DNA of 64,000 nucleotides from Blastobasis lacticolella (lineage: Eukaryota > Arthropoda > Insecta > Lepidoptera > Blastobasidae), in assembly GCA_905147135.1 (NCBI GenBank), contig LR990050.1, forward strand, positions 12,212,001 through 12,276,000. The letters run 5' to 3'. Position numbers and translations under genes: made by a program. Below, one piece after another: positions 52,247-64,000 of the stretch (the first letter of the stretch is position 1; every line of letters starts with the position of its first letter). The notes under the pieces are model-generated. The model made no database searches. It saw nothing but the letters and a program-made list of their open reading frames with translations, and was not told the origin of the DNA.

Positions 52247-54733
52247 TGTTTAAGGATATTTATATATAGGTTCTTACCTTACACGATGCCAGACAATAAT
52301 AAACCGATATTGTTCCCGAAAAGGATAAAATGACAAAAGAAGTAGTCAAGAAAGTTGGAGTCACGTTATTCGTGTCACGGAATAAGAATAAGTCGACAAA
52401 GCCATAGGTATTAATTCTAATGATAACTAAGGTGGTGCATTATTTTCCATTACTTACCTGTGATTAGAGTCAAGTCATTCTGTAACACATAAAAAGACCT
52501 ACATAAGATCCTTGTAAACGGATGTTCCTCCTAAATCATTGTCCTGAGGGCATTTCTATTGTGAAATGTTATACCTAGATTCTTTAACATGTTAACTGCT
52601 CTTGATAAGTATACGGCAAAGGGCAATAAAGATTCCCTATAACACGTAGCTGTTGGCAAGTTGGTCATGTGGAAGACGAATTTTCACAGTAGTCAATTGC
52701 AGAATGATTACGTAAATTAACGAAAAATAACAAACTATTTGCTAGTCTGGCGTGAATTACTATGGCGATATGGTGCTTTTACCCGTTTAGTCGTTCGCAT
52801 AAAACTCGGTTATGCCGTGTTCCCGCGGGAACCACATTTAATTTCAGGATAAACTATATGCTATGTGCTTTTCTAGGATCTAAAAACAATACACTACAGA
52901 ATTAATTGAAATCATTTCAGTACTTTTACGTGAAAGAGGTAGAATAATTTATCGAAACATTAATTCTTGGCATTTACTTAAAATACTATCCATTTGCTTT
53001 AAAAGCAGTTATATTTTTCGATACTTGGTAACCGTACGTTATATAACCTGCAACAATGCAATGCAATAAATCTTCCCGTAGCCTACACTTACCCGCCAGT
53101 GCTCATTGGTAGGCCTTAGATGCGGATTGCCGATACAAACTTTCTGCTCAGCGCTAAGCGTTTTTCGATATTCACAGCCATTTGTTGAAGTTGCCAACAT
53201 TGCTTGCATGGAAACCATCCATACATAATAAAATAATAAAGGCAGGAGCCATGAAAAACTTAACAGTCATGATTTCCGGTCATTAATTAACTGTTCCTGT
53301 CTGTTATTAATGAAAACACGTAGTCTATAGTATAAATGATCAAAGTGTGGGAAAATTACCACAAAAACCAATCTGCTTCGTGTAGTGCGTTTTGGTGGCG
53401 GGCGTGGTCAGTAATTAGTGGGGTGAGCCTAAATTACACCAATTTTGGTAACCGAACCGTGGTTTAGCGTGTGTTGAAACAAAGATTTCAAAGTGTAGTG
53501 TTTTACTATGCATTGAAAGAACATTTTATAAATGGGACGAGGAAGTATTGCGACCTTGTGATTTTCAGCAGAGTAAAGTAGTACAAACCCGTACAATCTT
53601 CATAGACTAGAAAAAAGGTAAGTACCTGTTTAGTGTTTTCTGATGGTTTTGTTTTAAAACCAACTGTTGGAAGAGGCTTCTCACTGTTACGAGCTGTTGA
53701 AGGTGATTGTTGACGAAGCAAATAGATCCATATTAAACTTTAATGTATATTAAACACAAACAATGAGTCGATACCTATTCGACCTACCAATTGGGTCATC
53801 TGGGGCTCTATTTTTGAATCGTTCGCCTCATTTCGATTTTCGGCAAAAAAAGCAATATTTTTTAAATCACATTGGCAACACCAGAAGCGTACAGTTAAAA
53901 AATAGGGAATATCAGCATTATGCATCAAAATACAAAATTTTTCATGTACAAATTAAAAAATGTGAAACCGTTCGAATCGAGTCGAGCGATTCATAAATAC
54001 TGTTCGTAGATAATTAAGCATTACTTTTGACATATTCACATGGTATACCCATGGTTTAGTAATTTTTTTTAAATGTAATGTAATGTAATTTAATTTTTTA
54101 ATTATAATAGGTACTAGATTAACATTTACGAACCAGCTTCCAAAAACGTAACAAACAGGCATTATTAGCAAGCAAAATAACAATTTTATGACCCAAATTT
54201 TGCCCCACAGTTTTTCGTGAATTCACTCACTAATGAGTAGAACCTCGTGAATACGATTAATAGTTGTTGTCACAATTATACGCTCCTAATTGTGCATTTG
54301 CCGTGTTTACTGAAAGCAGACGCTGTAAATTCGAATGAGTTTCAAAACTGGACGTTTATTAAGAGTAACTCTTAGTTTGAAACTGGAACTTTATTAAAAG
54401 TTACAGTTAGTTCGTTGTCGCTAAATATTTTCCGAAATTCTGTCCACGTCTGTTGCTTGTTTTCCTAGTACTAACTATCGTATTTCACCGCAGCGTTTTA
54501 ATTTTATTGTAAGCCAGCCTGTGTATTGATTGTGCCGTTTTGTGGACAGAAGCAGTTGGAGAGCCGCACTCGTGTTTTATAACCGTGTTTTAATAGTACC
54601 TATAGATATTACGACAGATTGATTTAAACAATATCTACATACAAGGGACCAAATTTGAGTTTGAATGAGTAAAAAGGATTAACCCAAACCTAACCATATC
54701 TACCATTCTGTTGAGGACGTCTGTTAAGTAAGT
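52247..54733. other. Non-coding
   Basis: Mostly featureless. 53667-53715 ('ggaagaggcttctcactgtta') resembles the LINE 3' remnant at 184-233. Frames at 53506-54183 are not convincing. Confidence 0.35.
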
Positions 54734-55490
54734 GAGGTCTCCAGACTCGTGGTCCCATGATGATGTCCCACTGGTGGGTCCACAAGTCAATTGTCATTTA
54801 TTCGTGGACCCACCGACATACTCTTTACCACATTGCAGCGTATTAGCATGCTGTAGGCTGATTCATGGGTATACCGACTTAATGTTTACTACGAATATTG
54901 TATAACCTTGGTTATCGGCAATGCCTTTTTGCCTAATGATGATTCATTCGAAACTGGTCGTAATATATTAAGTATATTTTAAGGTGACAAACAAACTTAC
55001 GGCCTGCTTGATAATAAGCAGTCACCGTAGCCTATGGACGTTTGCAATACCAGGGCCATCATCCACGCGTTGCCCACCCCGTAAAAACCTTATCACCCCT
55101 TTCTTGTAGAACTCCTTGTTGTCCTTTCCAGGGAAAACCTCTCCAGGTAGTTCATTCCACAACCTCAGTGTGCGTGGGAGAAAGTTGCTTCTCGTTCCAA
55201 TAGTGATATTTGTGTAAAACAGGGTTCATACAATGGAGTTATATGTAGAAAGCACTATAAAAACTATGAACTACTTGGTTATCGGTTTCATTCGCAATCA
55301 CACTACCGCTAGACCAGTGGCGCTTTGTCAATGTTCAGTTTTGCAGTGGCTGTATTGCTACCCATAAGTCGGTAGTAGGTATTTGCATATGGTAATACAC
55401 ATTCTAGTCTAGAGTGTGGGTCGACGAGTAAAATGACTCGCGGACCCACCAGTGGGACGTCGTAGTGGAACCACGAGACCGGAGTGATTT
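54734..55490. mobile_element. ~750-bp element with 70-80-bp inverted termini that themselves form hairpins
   Basis: 54743-54823 and 55412-55482 are imperfect reverse complements (shared 'gtcccactggtgggtcc'). Within the left arm GGTGGGTCCAC at 54774-54784 pairs with GTGGACCCACC at 54805-54815. The centre contains another dispersed repeat. Confidence 0.65.
54980..55190. repeat. Dispersed repeat, longest copy in the window
   Basis: 'gtgacaaacaaacttacggcc', 'gataataagcagtcaccgtag', 'cctatggacg', 'gcgttgcccacc', 'ccacaacctcagtgtgcgtgg' (blocks). Shorter relatives are at 18390, 22740 and 24745. Confidence 0.5.
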
Positions 55491-56880
55491 TCCAATTTCT
55501 CAATCTGATGATGATGATTTTAATTATGACCATTCAAGAAACCTTCCTCTATCTCATTGTAAGTTTTTAAAACTATACGAGATATTAAACTTGTTGCTCA
55601 TTTTGCAACTTTTCCTCAGAAGATTCGAGCGAATAACAACTTGTTATTATAAAAGTTGGCGTCGTCCTCCTCCCCCATACTTCCCCTAGTTACTTGGTCA
55701 AGTTTTCCCCAAATATTATTTTATTTACATAATAATGGACGTCGCTTTAGGCCATCATATCTTATGGAAAAAAAACAGCTATATCGCTACTGTTGAATAA
55801 TAATTAGAAGTCTGAAGTAATTAAAGTGTTATTCTTCGTGTATTGAATTAAAAGATAATATTCAGAACAGCTATTGTTTATTTGATCATCAGAATAATAA
55901 GGAACGTTACACGTGCTTTTGTAAGCGTATCCTTAGTGTTGCCATTTTGAGCTCCTCCGTATAGATGAAATACATTTTTTTTCTACAGAATGGAATGCGC
56001 TTTATCGATGGCAACACCAATCACAAAAGTCAAATTTGACAGTTTATTGTTTATTTATCAACAATCCAGTATATTCAAGGTTTCATGAATTTAAATACAG
56101 CAATAACACAATCACAAGTTTCGGATCAGCTGTTAATATATTACAGTTCATCGTCAAATGTCTGTGAAGTTATTTGTTATGGTTTGTCTTATTTTTATTA
56201 CACAAACACGACATATCACAGACTAAAAATAAAAAAAATATTCGGCCAGCAGCTGTGCCACATCCAAACTTGTGATATTAGTTGTATTCGATTCAAATCC
56301 CTGCTCAATATCACGCCGTTGCATAAACACAACGCCGTCCACGCGCTATCCCAGATCTGTTGTAAACATTCGTTAAGATATGCAAATCGAAATAGGCAAT
56401 CCCATCAGTTCGGTTTTGAAGCATCTATTTACATATTACGCAAAACTATATTTACTCGCCGTATGAAATAACAGACGTTAGTCAAATAAATAGTAGTCCA
56501 ACTGGACTGTTGCTATGATAGCTGTCTACTTGTCGGGGCACGTGATGTGATGGTGTTTGATTTTTGCTACTGAGTGTAATGGTAACGATTTGAAACTGAT
56601 TTCGTAGGCCCGTCGCGTCGTGGGAACTATTTTGAATGTAGGGATAAAGTTTAGCCAATTAGTTAGGAATGTGAAGACTAATATTAAGTTGTATATATAT
56701 ATTTGTTTACTATATGGATTATGTGATCTGGCGGTTCAAAAGAATTGTAATGTTTGTCGTGAACTAAGCACAACATTTTTAAAATTTAATTTTTTTTATG
56801 GTCGTTTACTTCAATACCTTTGTATTAAAAGGCCTATCGGTAGTGCAATGTGCCGATGTCCTGTAGGATTGAGTATAAAA
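55491..56880. other. Non-coding, no supported gene
   Basis: The 128-codon frame at 56085-56471 is the longest here. It is Tyr/Cys/Ile-rich without a motif; unknown, probably chance. Confidence 0.35.
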
Positions 56881-57006
56881 AGTGGAGATGAAACGGATAG
56901 TTGTTTGGTCGGATACCGGATACCAGATATCCTATCACCCCATAAGCCGGATAGCCGGATATCCGGCGGCCGGATATTTGGCAGGTCATAGTCTCTGAAC
57001 AAGTCT

Positions 57007-59650
57007 GTGCAAGCTATGAGCGTGGGTGGGAAATTAGACATTTGCATGTATTTACGTGATTTCAAGTCTTCGTTAAATACAAATAATTTTAACTTTATTC
57101 TGAACAATTCTTCCGACCTTGAGCGACTTATTGTAATGAGCGTATACAGACCTCCGGCTTCATCATTTGATTTGTTCGAGATAATTATGGATGAAGCCCT
57201 TATTAAAGTTAGCAATTGTAATAAAAATATTGTTGTTTGTGGAGATTTTAATAAATATTTATTAGACGTATCTTGTAAATATACTGGTAGGCTAATATCA
57301 TTATTTAAGTGTCATAATTTAATTAACTTATTTTTAGAGCCTACTAGAATAACAAGTACTACATCAACTTGTCTAGACAACATTTTTTGTAATATCCAGG
57401 CATGTAGCCAGTCTGTAATAAACAAATTGCAATCCGATCATTGTGGTCAATTAGCTGTGTTTAATGTTAATATGAGGAAAGAAACAGAAAATACTATTAA
57501 ATTTGTACCAATTAACAACAACCGTCTAAACAGTTTTAGAAATAACATTATAGAGAAATCATCTAATTTAAAGTATTTTGATGATACAAATTAATATTAT
57601 AATTCAGTTTTATACATGACAAAGACTGAAAGTAATAGTATATTCAAACCAAAGGTGAAGGCAGTAAACAGCAAACTTATGTTTAGCGATTGGGCGACAG
57701 CAGGAATACATAAGAGTAGAAATAAATTATATGAGCTCTATGCAGAACAGACGTATAACAATAGCGTAGAATTTGCTGAGTATGTTAAACATTATTCGAA
57801 GTTATTTAAACGCGTTTGTGCTACAGCTAAATCGAATTTCGTTAAACACAAACTAAAAAATAGCACAGATGTAGTAAAATCCACATGGCAGATAATAAAT
57901 AGTGAAACTGGAAAAGTAACAAATCGCGATACTAAGTACAGTTTAAAGATAAATGATAATGTTGTTACCAAAAACTCGGAAGTTGCGGAGGCATTCAATA
58001 AATTTTTTACAGACATTCCAGTGTCAACTACGAAATCCTTAAATTCGTCTCCTGCTCTCGCTGAATCCTTGTTAAAGCAAAATGTACCCGAGAGTGTCAT
58101 CGATTTTAAGTTCGAGCATGCAACACCTCAAGATATAGTTAAGGCTTTTAAAACCATAAAAATGAAAGCAACTGCCGACATTGATGGTATGTCGGTAAAA
58201 ATTATTAGCTCTGTAATTGATGTTATTGCTGTCCACTTAGCGAATATATTTAATAATTGTGTTGATAATGGTGAATTTCCTGACCTGATGAAGCACAGTA
58301 AAGATATTCCATTGTTGAAAACTGGTATTACAACGGATCCTACAAATTTTAGAAAAGTTTCAATTTTACCGACTCTAAGTAAAATATTTGAGAAAATCAT
58401 ATTAAATCAACTAAAAGCTCATTTTTATGGAAGTAACCTATTGCATCATAAACAATTCGGTTTTACTCGCGGTCGTTCAACAGCTGATGCAGGTGTTGAA
58501 CTTATTAAACATATCTTTGGGGCGTGGGAGGAATCACGTGATGCCTAAGGGGTTTTCTGTGATTTATCCAAAGCCTTTGATTGCGTTAATCATGACATTT
58601 TGGTCAGGAAATTACAACATTATGGAATAAAAGACTTGGCCCTGAACTTGCTAAATTCATACTTGAGTCATAGAATTCAAACAGTTGATGTGAACGGAGA
58701 GATATCTATGGGGTCTGTTGTCTCTATGGGTGTCCCCCAGGGATCTATTTTGGGCCCGTTTTTGTTTCTTGTTTATGTAAATGACTTACCGTACTTTGTA
58801 AAAGATACCCATGAAATTGTCTTGTTCGCGGACGATACATCTTTAGTGTTTAAAGTAAAAAGACAACAATTAACATATGAAGACGTGAACAAGGCTATTG
58901 CAGAAGTGGTAAACTGGTTTACGGTTAATAATTTATTACTGAATGGCAAGAAGACAAAATGTTTAAAATTCTCTTTGCCAAATGTTAGATCAGTGCCCAC
59001 TAATGTACAAATAAAAGGCGAAAATTTGAATTTTGTTGATTCTACAGTATTTTTAGGCTTTACTCTGGATAATAAATTGCAATGGGGTCCTCACATTGAT
59101 AAATTGGCGAAAAGGCTAAGTTCTGCAGCATATGCTGTAAAGAAAATACGGGGTATTTCTGACGAGGCTACAGCAAGATTAGTTTACTTTAGTTATTTCC
59201 ACAATATTATGGCCTATGGCATACTGCTGCGGGGACACGCTGCCGACTGGCACAATGTATTCGTATTGCAGAAAAGGGCTATTCGCGCGATTTATTAATT
59301 GAGACCTAGAACTTCACTAAGAGATAAATTCAGGAACATTGATATAATGACAATGCCGTCACAATATATATATATATGAGAATTTAATGTATGTTCATAA
59401 AAATTTACACTTTTTTAAGAAGAATAGTGATGTTCATAATATTAATACGAGAAATAAAGATAAGCTTGTTGCTGGTGCTTGTCGTCTAGCCAAAGTCCAC
59501 AAATCATTTATGGGTCAATGTGTACGCTTTTATAATAAGGTTCCAACAGATATTCAGAATTTACCATTGAATAAATTTATATCAAAATTATGTCAAAAAA
59601 GTTATTATAGTATATCTGAATATGTAAATGACAAAAGTCCATGGGACTGA
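57007..59650 (+). mobile_element. CR1/jockey-like LINE polyprotein (endonuclease + reverse transcriptase), broken by three stops and a frameshift
   Basis: Non-LTR retrotransposon ORF2 read in one frame from 57007 to 59370. Endonuclease C-terminal half: SVYRPPASSFDLF, CGDFNKYLL (GDFN at 57241-57252), FLEPTRITS. Then RT fingers with FRKVSILPTLSKIFEKI, QFGFTRGRSTADA, GVPQGSILGPFLFLVYVNDL (from 58729) and the catalytic FADD at 58825-58836. The frame is closed by TAA at 57592-57594, 58546-58548 and 59296-59298. It shifts at a TA run (59364-59376), after which the C-terminus continues at 59387-59650 (MYVHKNLHFFKK). The 5' part of the endonuclease is missing. Few lesions over 2.6 kb suggest moderate age. 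Confidence 0.9.
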
Positions 59651-60476
59651 ACTGCTGTTCTATACAGGTATTTACTTTTAAGATAGTATATAGGACAAAT
59701 AATGTATTAGTACATAAGACATGTTTAAAAGAAAAAGAATTAACGTAGGCTCTGTGGGTTTCTTGCCGTTTCTTTCCCCCACAGAGAACCACCTTGGAAG
59801 CGGCGTTAATTTTCCTTCCTCTCCCACACATGGTGTCTCCTGTCTGGGTAGGGGTAGGGTAGTAGTTAGAGTAGGGGTAGGGTAGGGTAGGAGTATGATA
59901 GCGGTAAGGTAGTATAGGGTGGGGTAGGGGTAAGATAGTGGTAGGGTAGGGGTAAGGTAGTGGTAGGGTAGGGTTAAGGCAATGGTAGGATAGGGTAGGG
60001 GTAAGGTAGCGATAGGGTAGGGATAGGATAGAGTAGGGTGGGAGCAACTACCTATCACATGCAGCATGTGTGATGCACGCTCACTAAAAAGTCTGTCTGG
60101 CGGTGGCGTGGGGGCCGGGTCGCTCTTTTCCCTCAAATATGGTTGAATTGGACGATGGCTGGGCGCTGCGTTATACTCGTGAACGGGTGCTGCCTTGGTG
60201 GACTGGCTTACTCTTGCTGTAGTTTTAGGTGTTTTTTCTTTATTATACTAGACATACCTACGAGTATATAATATAATATAGCCTTCCGGCTCTGTCTGGC
60301 ATTGTCGAGCCCGGTTCGGTTGTTGTTGGCGAGGGATACGTTTATCTACGGCCATAGGGCGGTCAGCGTGTCACTGTGTGTTTCCTTCCTACTTTCCTAC
60401 CCCCCTCCTTTTTGACGATTGAAAGAGATATTTAATGTCCTAATCAATAAAGAAATTTTGAATTTTGAATTTTGAC
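59651..60476 (+). repeat. 3' UTR of the LINE, ending in a TTTTGAA tandem tail
   Basis: Runs from the last coding lesion through the minisatellite to an AATAAAG signal near 60446 and an (ATTTTGA)n tail at 60454-60476. That all of it belongs to the LINE is inferred from orientation and continuity. Confidence 0.5.
59847..60044 (+). repeat. G-rich (GGTAGGG)-type minisatellite
   Basis: About 200 bp of imperfect GGTAGGG / GGGGTAAGGTAG units with strong G/C strand asymmetry and many GGG runs. It could form G-quadruplexes. The long minus-strand frames here (Tyr/Pro/Leu-rich) are by-products. Confidence 0.9.
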
Positions 60477-61124
60477 CTCGGGCGGTACCCTCGATTCGAA
60501 ATACGGGTAATAAGCCCCAGCATCGTGGACCAGAGTGTAGTGTAGATTCTCGAAAGAAGCATTCGCATAAGAAGACACACGAAACCGCATGTTACCTCTT
60601 AATGTAGGAAGGAGCAATACGTATTTTAACCCAACTTATAATAATAATATTCATAATAATAGATTTACTTTTGATAAATTAAATCTGTAAAAAATATTCT
60701 TTGCTAACCTACCTACTAAATGAACAACAGGTAGGTACCTAATCAACGGTGCTTTGATAAAGGAATATTTATAATTTTGGGATCACTTTTTTCGGATGAA
60801 TAAAATTACTTTTATGTACTATTCATACATTTTTTGCTATATGGTATCCAGCTGGATATTAACGCACTATCCGGTATCCGGCCGGATAGTAAATTAACGT
60901 CGGATAGGCCGGATACCGGATAGTAACCGGATATCCGTTTCATCTCTAATAAAAAAACAATGGCTCATTCTATAAACAGGAGTCGGACAAGGCAACTACT
61001 ACGATAGAGGTACATAGAGACGAAACAGATTAATGAAAAAAAGTTAAGATTAATAATAATAACTATTGGGCATGTATAGATTTATTGTATTCAGTATTAT
61101 AGACTGATTTGTAACGCTTGAAAA

Positions 61125-61215
61125 GGTCGATGAATGTGGAAGACCATAGCAAGGGGTTCCTCTTGCTGGTCTGTGTCTCTGCCTACCCCAGCGGGAAAAC
61201 AGCGTGACTTTATGT
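61125..61215. repeat. Dispersed repeat ('tctgcctaccccagcgggaaa')
   Basis: 'ggttcctcttgctggtctgt', 'ctctgcctaccccagcggg', 'gcgtgactttatgtat'. A familiar lepidopteran LINE-tail-like phrase, recognised by pattern only. Confidence 0.4.
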
Positions 61216-61364
61216 ATCTATATAAGTATGTAAAAATATATTTTCCTACCTAAAAATATTGTTCAATCTTTTGTTAAAGGTATACCTATCATATGTGTGA
61301 AACTTAAATGTTCAACAATGACCCAACTTCGCCGTACTTGGAGCACAATAGGTATAAAAAGGTA

Positions 61365-61615
61365 GAGCTCGTCTAGTCTAAGATGACGCGCCCCACTACT
61401 TAGTTAGTTGATTTCGATGTGTGAGTGCAAATATTAATAACGATACTTCATCTGTGTGGGAGCCAATGAACGACGCGTGCTCCGACGTTTGAATCTTACC
61501 GGCAACTGAATGACCAATTACAACGGCATTTGTATATGTATTGCGTCCATATTTTAAACTTGCTTGTGTGCGTTAATGCGATAGTGGGGCGCGTCATTTT
61601 AAATTAGACGAGCTC
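61365..61615. mobile_element. 251-bp MITE, copy 2 (inverted relative to copy 1)
   Basis: Starts and ends with the same GAGCTCGTCTA termini, TA at both edges. Its reverse complement aligns to 24899-25149 without length change and with few substitutions. Confidence 0.85.
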
Positions 61616-62035
61616 TACTGTAATGTGTTTGGTTTGGAGGGAAATCATGTAAAGTGTCAAGATATTAACGTGACGGAGCTTCACGTTTCGTGTCGTGACT
61701 TCGTGCAGGAAGTCGAGCAAAAGTAATAAGTAAGCTGCGTGACGCGATTCTTACAAACTTTGTTGTTATCTTGAGTAAAGTTTCCTAGTTTTCACTGGCA
61801 CCCTTTCAGACTTAGCGGCAAGGCCACACACGCAATTACCTTTGGATAGGGACCTTAGTCTCAACCTAATCTGTTTAAAGTAAAGTTTTACTTTTTATTG
61901 CTAGGTAGTAACTTTAGACTACTTAGGTACCTATTTCTTTAGAAAACTTTAGGTAAGTAAGTTAATTCATAATAACATGAAAATAACTTTTATGCCGTAG
62001 TAGTCGATGACTATTGGAGAAATCCGTGCTATTGG
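61616..62035. other. Non-coding, no feature seen
   Basis: No ORF or repeat. Confidence 0.4.
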
Positions 62036-62250
62036 AGATATCATCACCATCATCATATCAGCAGGAAGACGACCACTGTTGGGCATAGGCCTGCCCCTGA
62101 GATTTCCACAATCGCTGGTCCTGAGTCTTCCGCATCCATCTAATACCTGCGAGCGTCGAACCACCTTATTGGAGGCCTTACCAAGCTTGTAGGTACGTGG
62201 TCGCCACTCGAGAACCTTCCTGCCATCTGTTCTGCGAGCTATGTGTGAGT
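62036..62250 (-). repeat. LINE 3' end, minus strand, (ATC)n tail
   Basis: 'atcatcaccatcatcat', 'gaccactgttgggcatagg', 'cctgcccctgagatt', 'tacgtggtcgccactcgag'. Same family as 46498-46867 and 49701-49943. Confidence 0.75.
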
Positions 62251-63150
62251 GTGTATTTGGAGAAATATATATCCGTATATGTATGAAAAATATTGAACGA
62301 TTAAAGATTTTCGATACCTATCAGTGTACCTACAAATTATTAATTTTTGGAACTGCCCGAAATTGAGAAAAAGGTGTGACATTTCGTGCATATTTACCTG
62401 CTTATATTGATATTCACGACTAATACTTATTTATAGATAGAATTCGAAACATTATTATCCTCATGTGTCACATAATAGAATTGATGCCTGGCAGGTACGA
62501 TAACCGGTGAATTTTTTTTACTTTAAGCTTCACGCATCTTGTCATATCATATTTATGAGAAATGGCCTGTCTCTAACGTGTATTTTAAAGCATAGAGTAG
62601 GTACATTGACACATTCATGAACTGTTTATCCCTATGTCCAATTTATACGTTTTATCCACTAAGGGAATCAACACGAGCGCCTATTCTTTAGGGGTATTTA
62701 GCACCTGCTACCTAAATTGTGTCGGACGAAGTTGCGAATTTATATCGTCCGATGGGACACCCGAGAATACATTCCGCCGGTCGTATTAACGTGCTGGGGC
62801 AACGTTGTTTCTGTGTAAAGTGTTAATTTATGCTGTAAACAGTCATATTTTGAGGATACAGTAGCAATGTGTATGCCGTTAGCGTTAAATGGGGTTTAGG
62901 GACATCGCGGAATAATGGCTTCATGTTAGGCGAATATACTCCATAATGGGGTAGCTACAAACATGCAGGTTGATAGAACTGATAAGCAATGCTTTTTATC
63001 TTTTCTTTATGAACAACTAGTAATATGACCCAAGTAGTTGCTGCATCCAAATCGGCCTTGATTATTCCTCAATGATTGTATAATATGGAACCAAAATCAA
63101 GAAATGTAAGTAGCTCTGTAAGAATATTTTTATTTCATTTGGAAATTTAC
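62251..63150. other. Non-coding, no feature seen
   Basis: No supported feature. Confidence 0.4.
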
Positions 63151-63419
63151 AAATAAATAAATAAATAATAAATAAATATGCTTGGACAATTCACACAGCG
63201 CCATCTAACCCAGTAAACAAATCTTGTGTTATGGGAGCCAGAAAACTGATAAACAACATATCATATTTTTTAAATACACACTTATTATAAACATACAACA
63301 CCCAGATCCGTAACAGACATTAAAATTCATCATTTCAATTTCTACCCGACCGGGAATCGAACCCGGGACTTCTGCGTGGCAGACCGGGATGTTAACTAAC
63401 TGAACCACTTAGGTCGTCA
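63151..63419 (-). repeat. SINE-B, full-length copy
   Basis: (AAAT)n tail at 63151-63178, 'cacacagcgccatctaacc', 'cagatccgtaacagacatta', B-box in 'ccgggaatcgaacccggga' and the head ending 'aggtcgtcaa'. Confidence 0.8.
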
Positions 63420-63721
63420 ATCGAACGAAGGTCGAACGAAGTTCTTAGGTACCTACACAAAAGTTTACGAAAAACGATCATAGGGAGAAATATAGGTTAA
63501 CGTTTGACTTTATGTCCTTGTTGTAAAAGAAAGATGGTTAGGTGATCGACATCAGCTTCTGTGAAATTACCCTATTACAGGCAAATGACCGCGATAAAAA
63601 TGTAAAAGGTTGTAATGTAAAGGCCCACATTTATAAATGGCATGAACTTTAGTTTATTTCTTTTGTAAATGTCTACATTTTAAGGTTGCGTAGGAAACCA
63701 AGGAACCCTTATAGTTTCGCT

Positions 63722-63978
63722 ATCATCACAGCCCATAACAGTCCACTGCAGGACTTAGGGCCTCTCCCACAAAAAGGGAGGTTATTGCCATAATCTCCAC
63801 GCTTGGCAGGCGGGTTGGAGATCGCAGTGTTATAATATAACAATGGAAAACGCTGCTGCCCATTTTCCAGTCTACGGAGGCGCTTAGATCTTTTGTCTCG
63901 AAAACATTAGTCGCCTTGTACGACACCCACGAGTGTAAGGGGTTGGTGCTATTCTACTCTGCCGGACACCACACGGCC
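63722..63978 (-). repeat. LINE 3'-end fragment
   Basis: Minus-strand remnant: 'atcatcacagcccataacag', 'tccactgcaggactta', 'ggcaggcgggttggag', 'gtcgccttgtacgacaccca', 'gtgctattctactctgcc'. These blocks recur in lepidopteran LINE 3' regions; the 184-233 piece is its closest relative here. Confidence 0.55.
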
Positions 63979-64000
63979 TTAGTTTCGCTATGTTCATCCG

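Larger units (their letters stand above)
56881..60955. mobile_element. Possible composite element bounded by inverted GAGATGAAACGGATA / CCGGATA-rich ends
   Basis: The left end at 56885-56996 has GAGATGAAACGGATA followed by many CCGGATA/CGGATA words. The right end at about 60847-60953 carries the inverse (TATCCGTTTCATCTC closing at 60953). Together they bracket a LINE and a G-rich minisatellite over 4.1 kb. No transposase is visible. It may be one DNA element interrupted by the LINE, or two separate insertions. Confidence 0.5.

Noticed and set aside
56085..56471. 128-aa ORF as a gene
   Set aside because: No motif, Tyr/Cys/Ile-rich composition typical of AT-rich random frames, no splice context.
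59847..60044. Interstitial telomere repeat
   Set aside because: The units are GGTAGGG variants, not TTAGG/CCTAA.
59577..60136. Two long Tyr/Pro/Leu-rich minus-strand ORFs (152-156 aa)
   Set aside because: They are translations of the GGTAGGG minisatellite and LINE 3' UTR in antisense.
28354..64000. Search for the K2P C-terminal exon
   Set aside because: No frame with an acceptor in phase 0 and a plausible channel tail was found; all candidates are repeats or chance frames.

Overview
The window looks like nuclear DNA of a moth or butterfly (Lepidoptera). It is AT-rich, split by long introns, and crowded with short interspersed elements, decayed non-LTR retrotransposons ending in ATGATG, TAAATAAA or TAAGTAAG tails, and small inverted-repeat elements. 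The lepidopteran assignment is an inference from the repeat types; no species can be named from the sequence alone.

The main host gene is a two-pore-domain potassium (K2P) channel on the + strand. Six coding exons (7822-7971, 22442-22603, 23019-23145, 23891-24049, 25516-25689, 28133-28353) join in phase into 331 codons. They give M1, a glycosylatable cap, pore 1 (TTIGYG), M2, M3, pore 2 (TTIGFG), M4 and the start of the C-terminal tail. The last exon(s) were not found; exon 6 ends in a good donor, so the rest of the window may be its last intron(s) or intergenic DNA. Two overlapping upstream ORFs sit just before the start codon.

The 14.5-kb first intron of this channel gene holds three complete, intronless protein-kinase genes of the PKA catalytic-subunit type: 355 aa on the - strand (9107-10174), 350 aa on + (12718-13770) and 348 aa on + (15264-16310). 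All keep the catalytic residues, the TWTLCGTPEY activation segment and a C-terminal FxxF. All three also share a changed hinge (Leu-Pro-Phe/Tyr where vertebrate PKA has Met-Glu-Tyr). This points to one diverged ancestor and local duplication, and it is the most interesting feature of the window. A small unidentified ORF (14120-14470, -) lies between the second and third kinase.

The rest is repeats. One tRNA-derived SINE family (SINE-A, about 330 bp) recurs more than ten times, and its 3' end matches that of an RTE-like LINE at 19613-22296. A second tRNA-derived family (SINE-B) recurs about six times. A CR1/jockey-like LINE lies at 57007-60476 and the 3' part of another at 11472-12560. Several inverted-repeat elements are present, including two 251-bp copies of one element in opposite orientation (24899-25149 and 61365-61615). 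From 28.4 kb to 64 kb I see no convincing host coding sequence.
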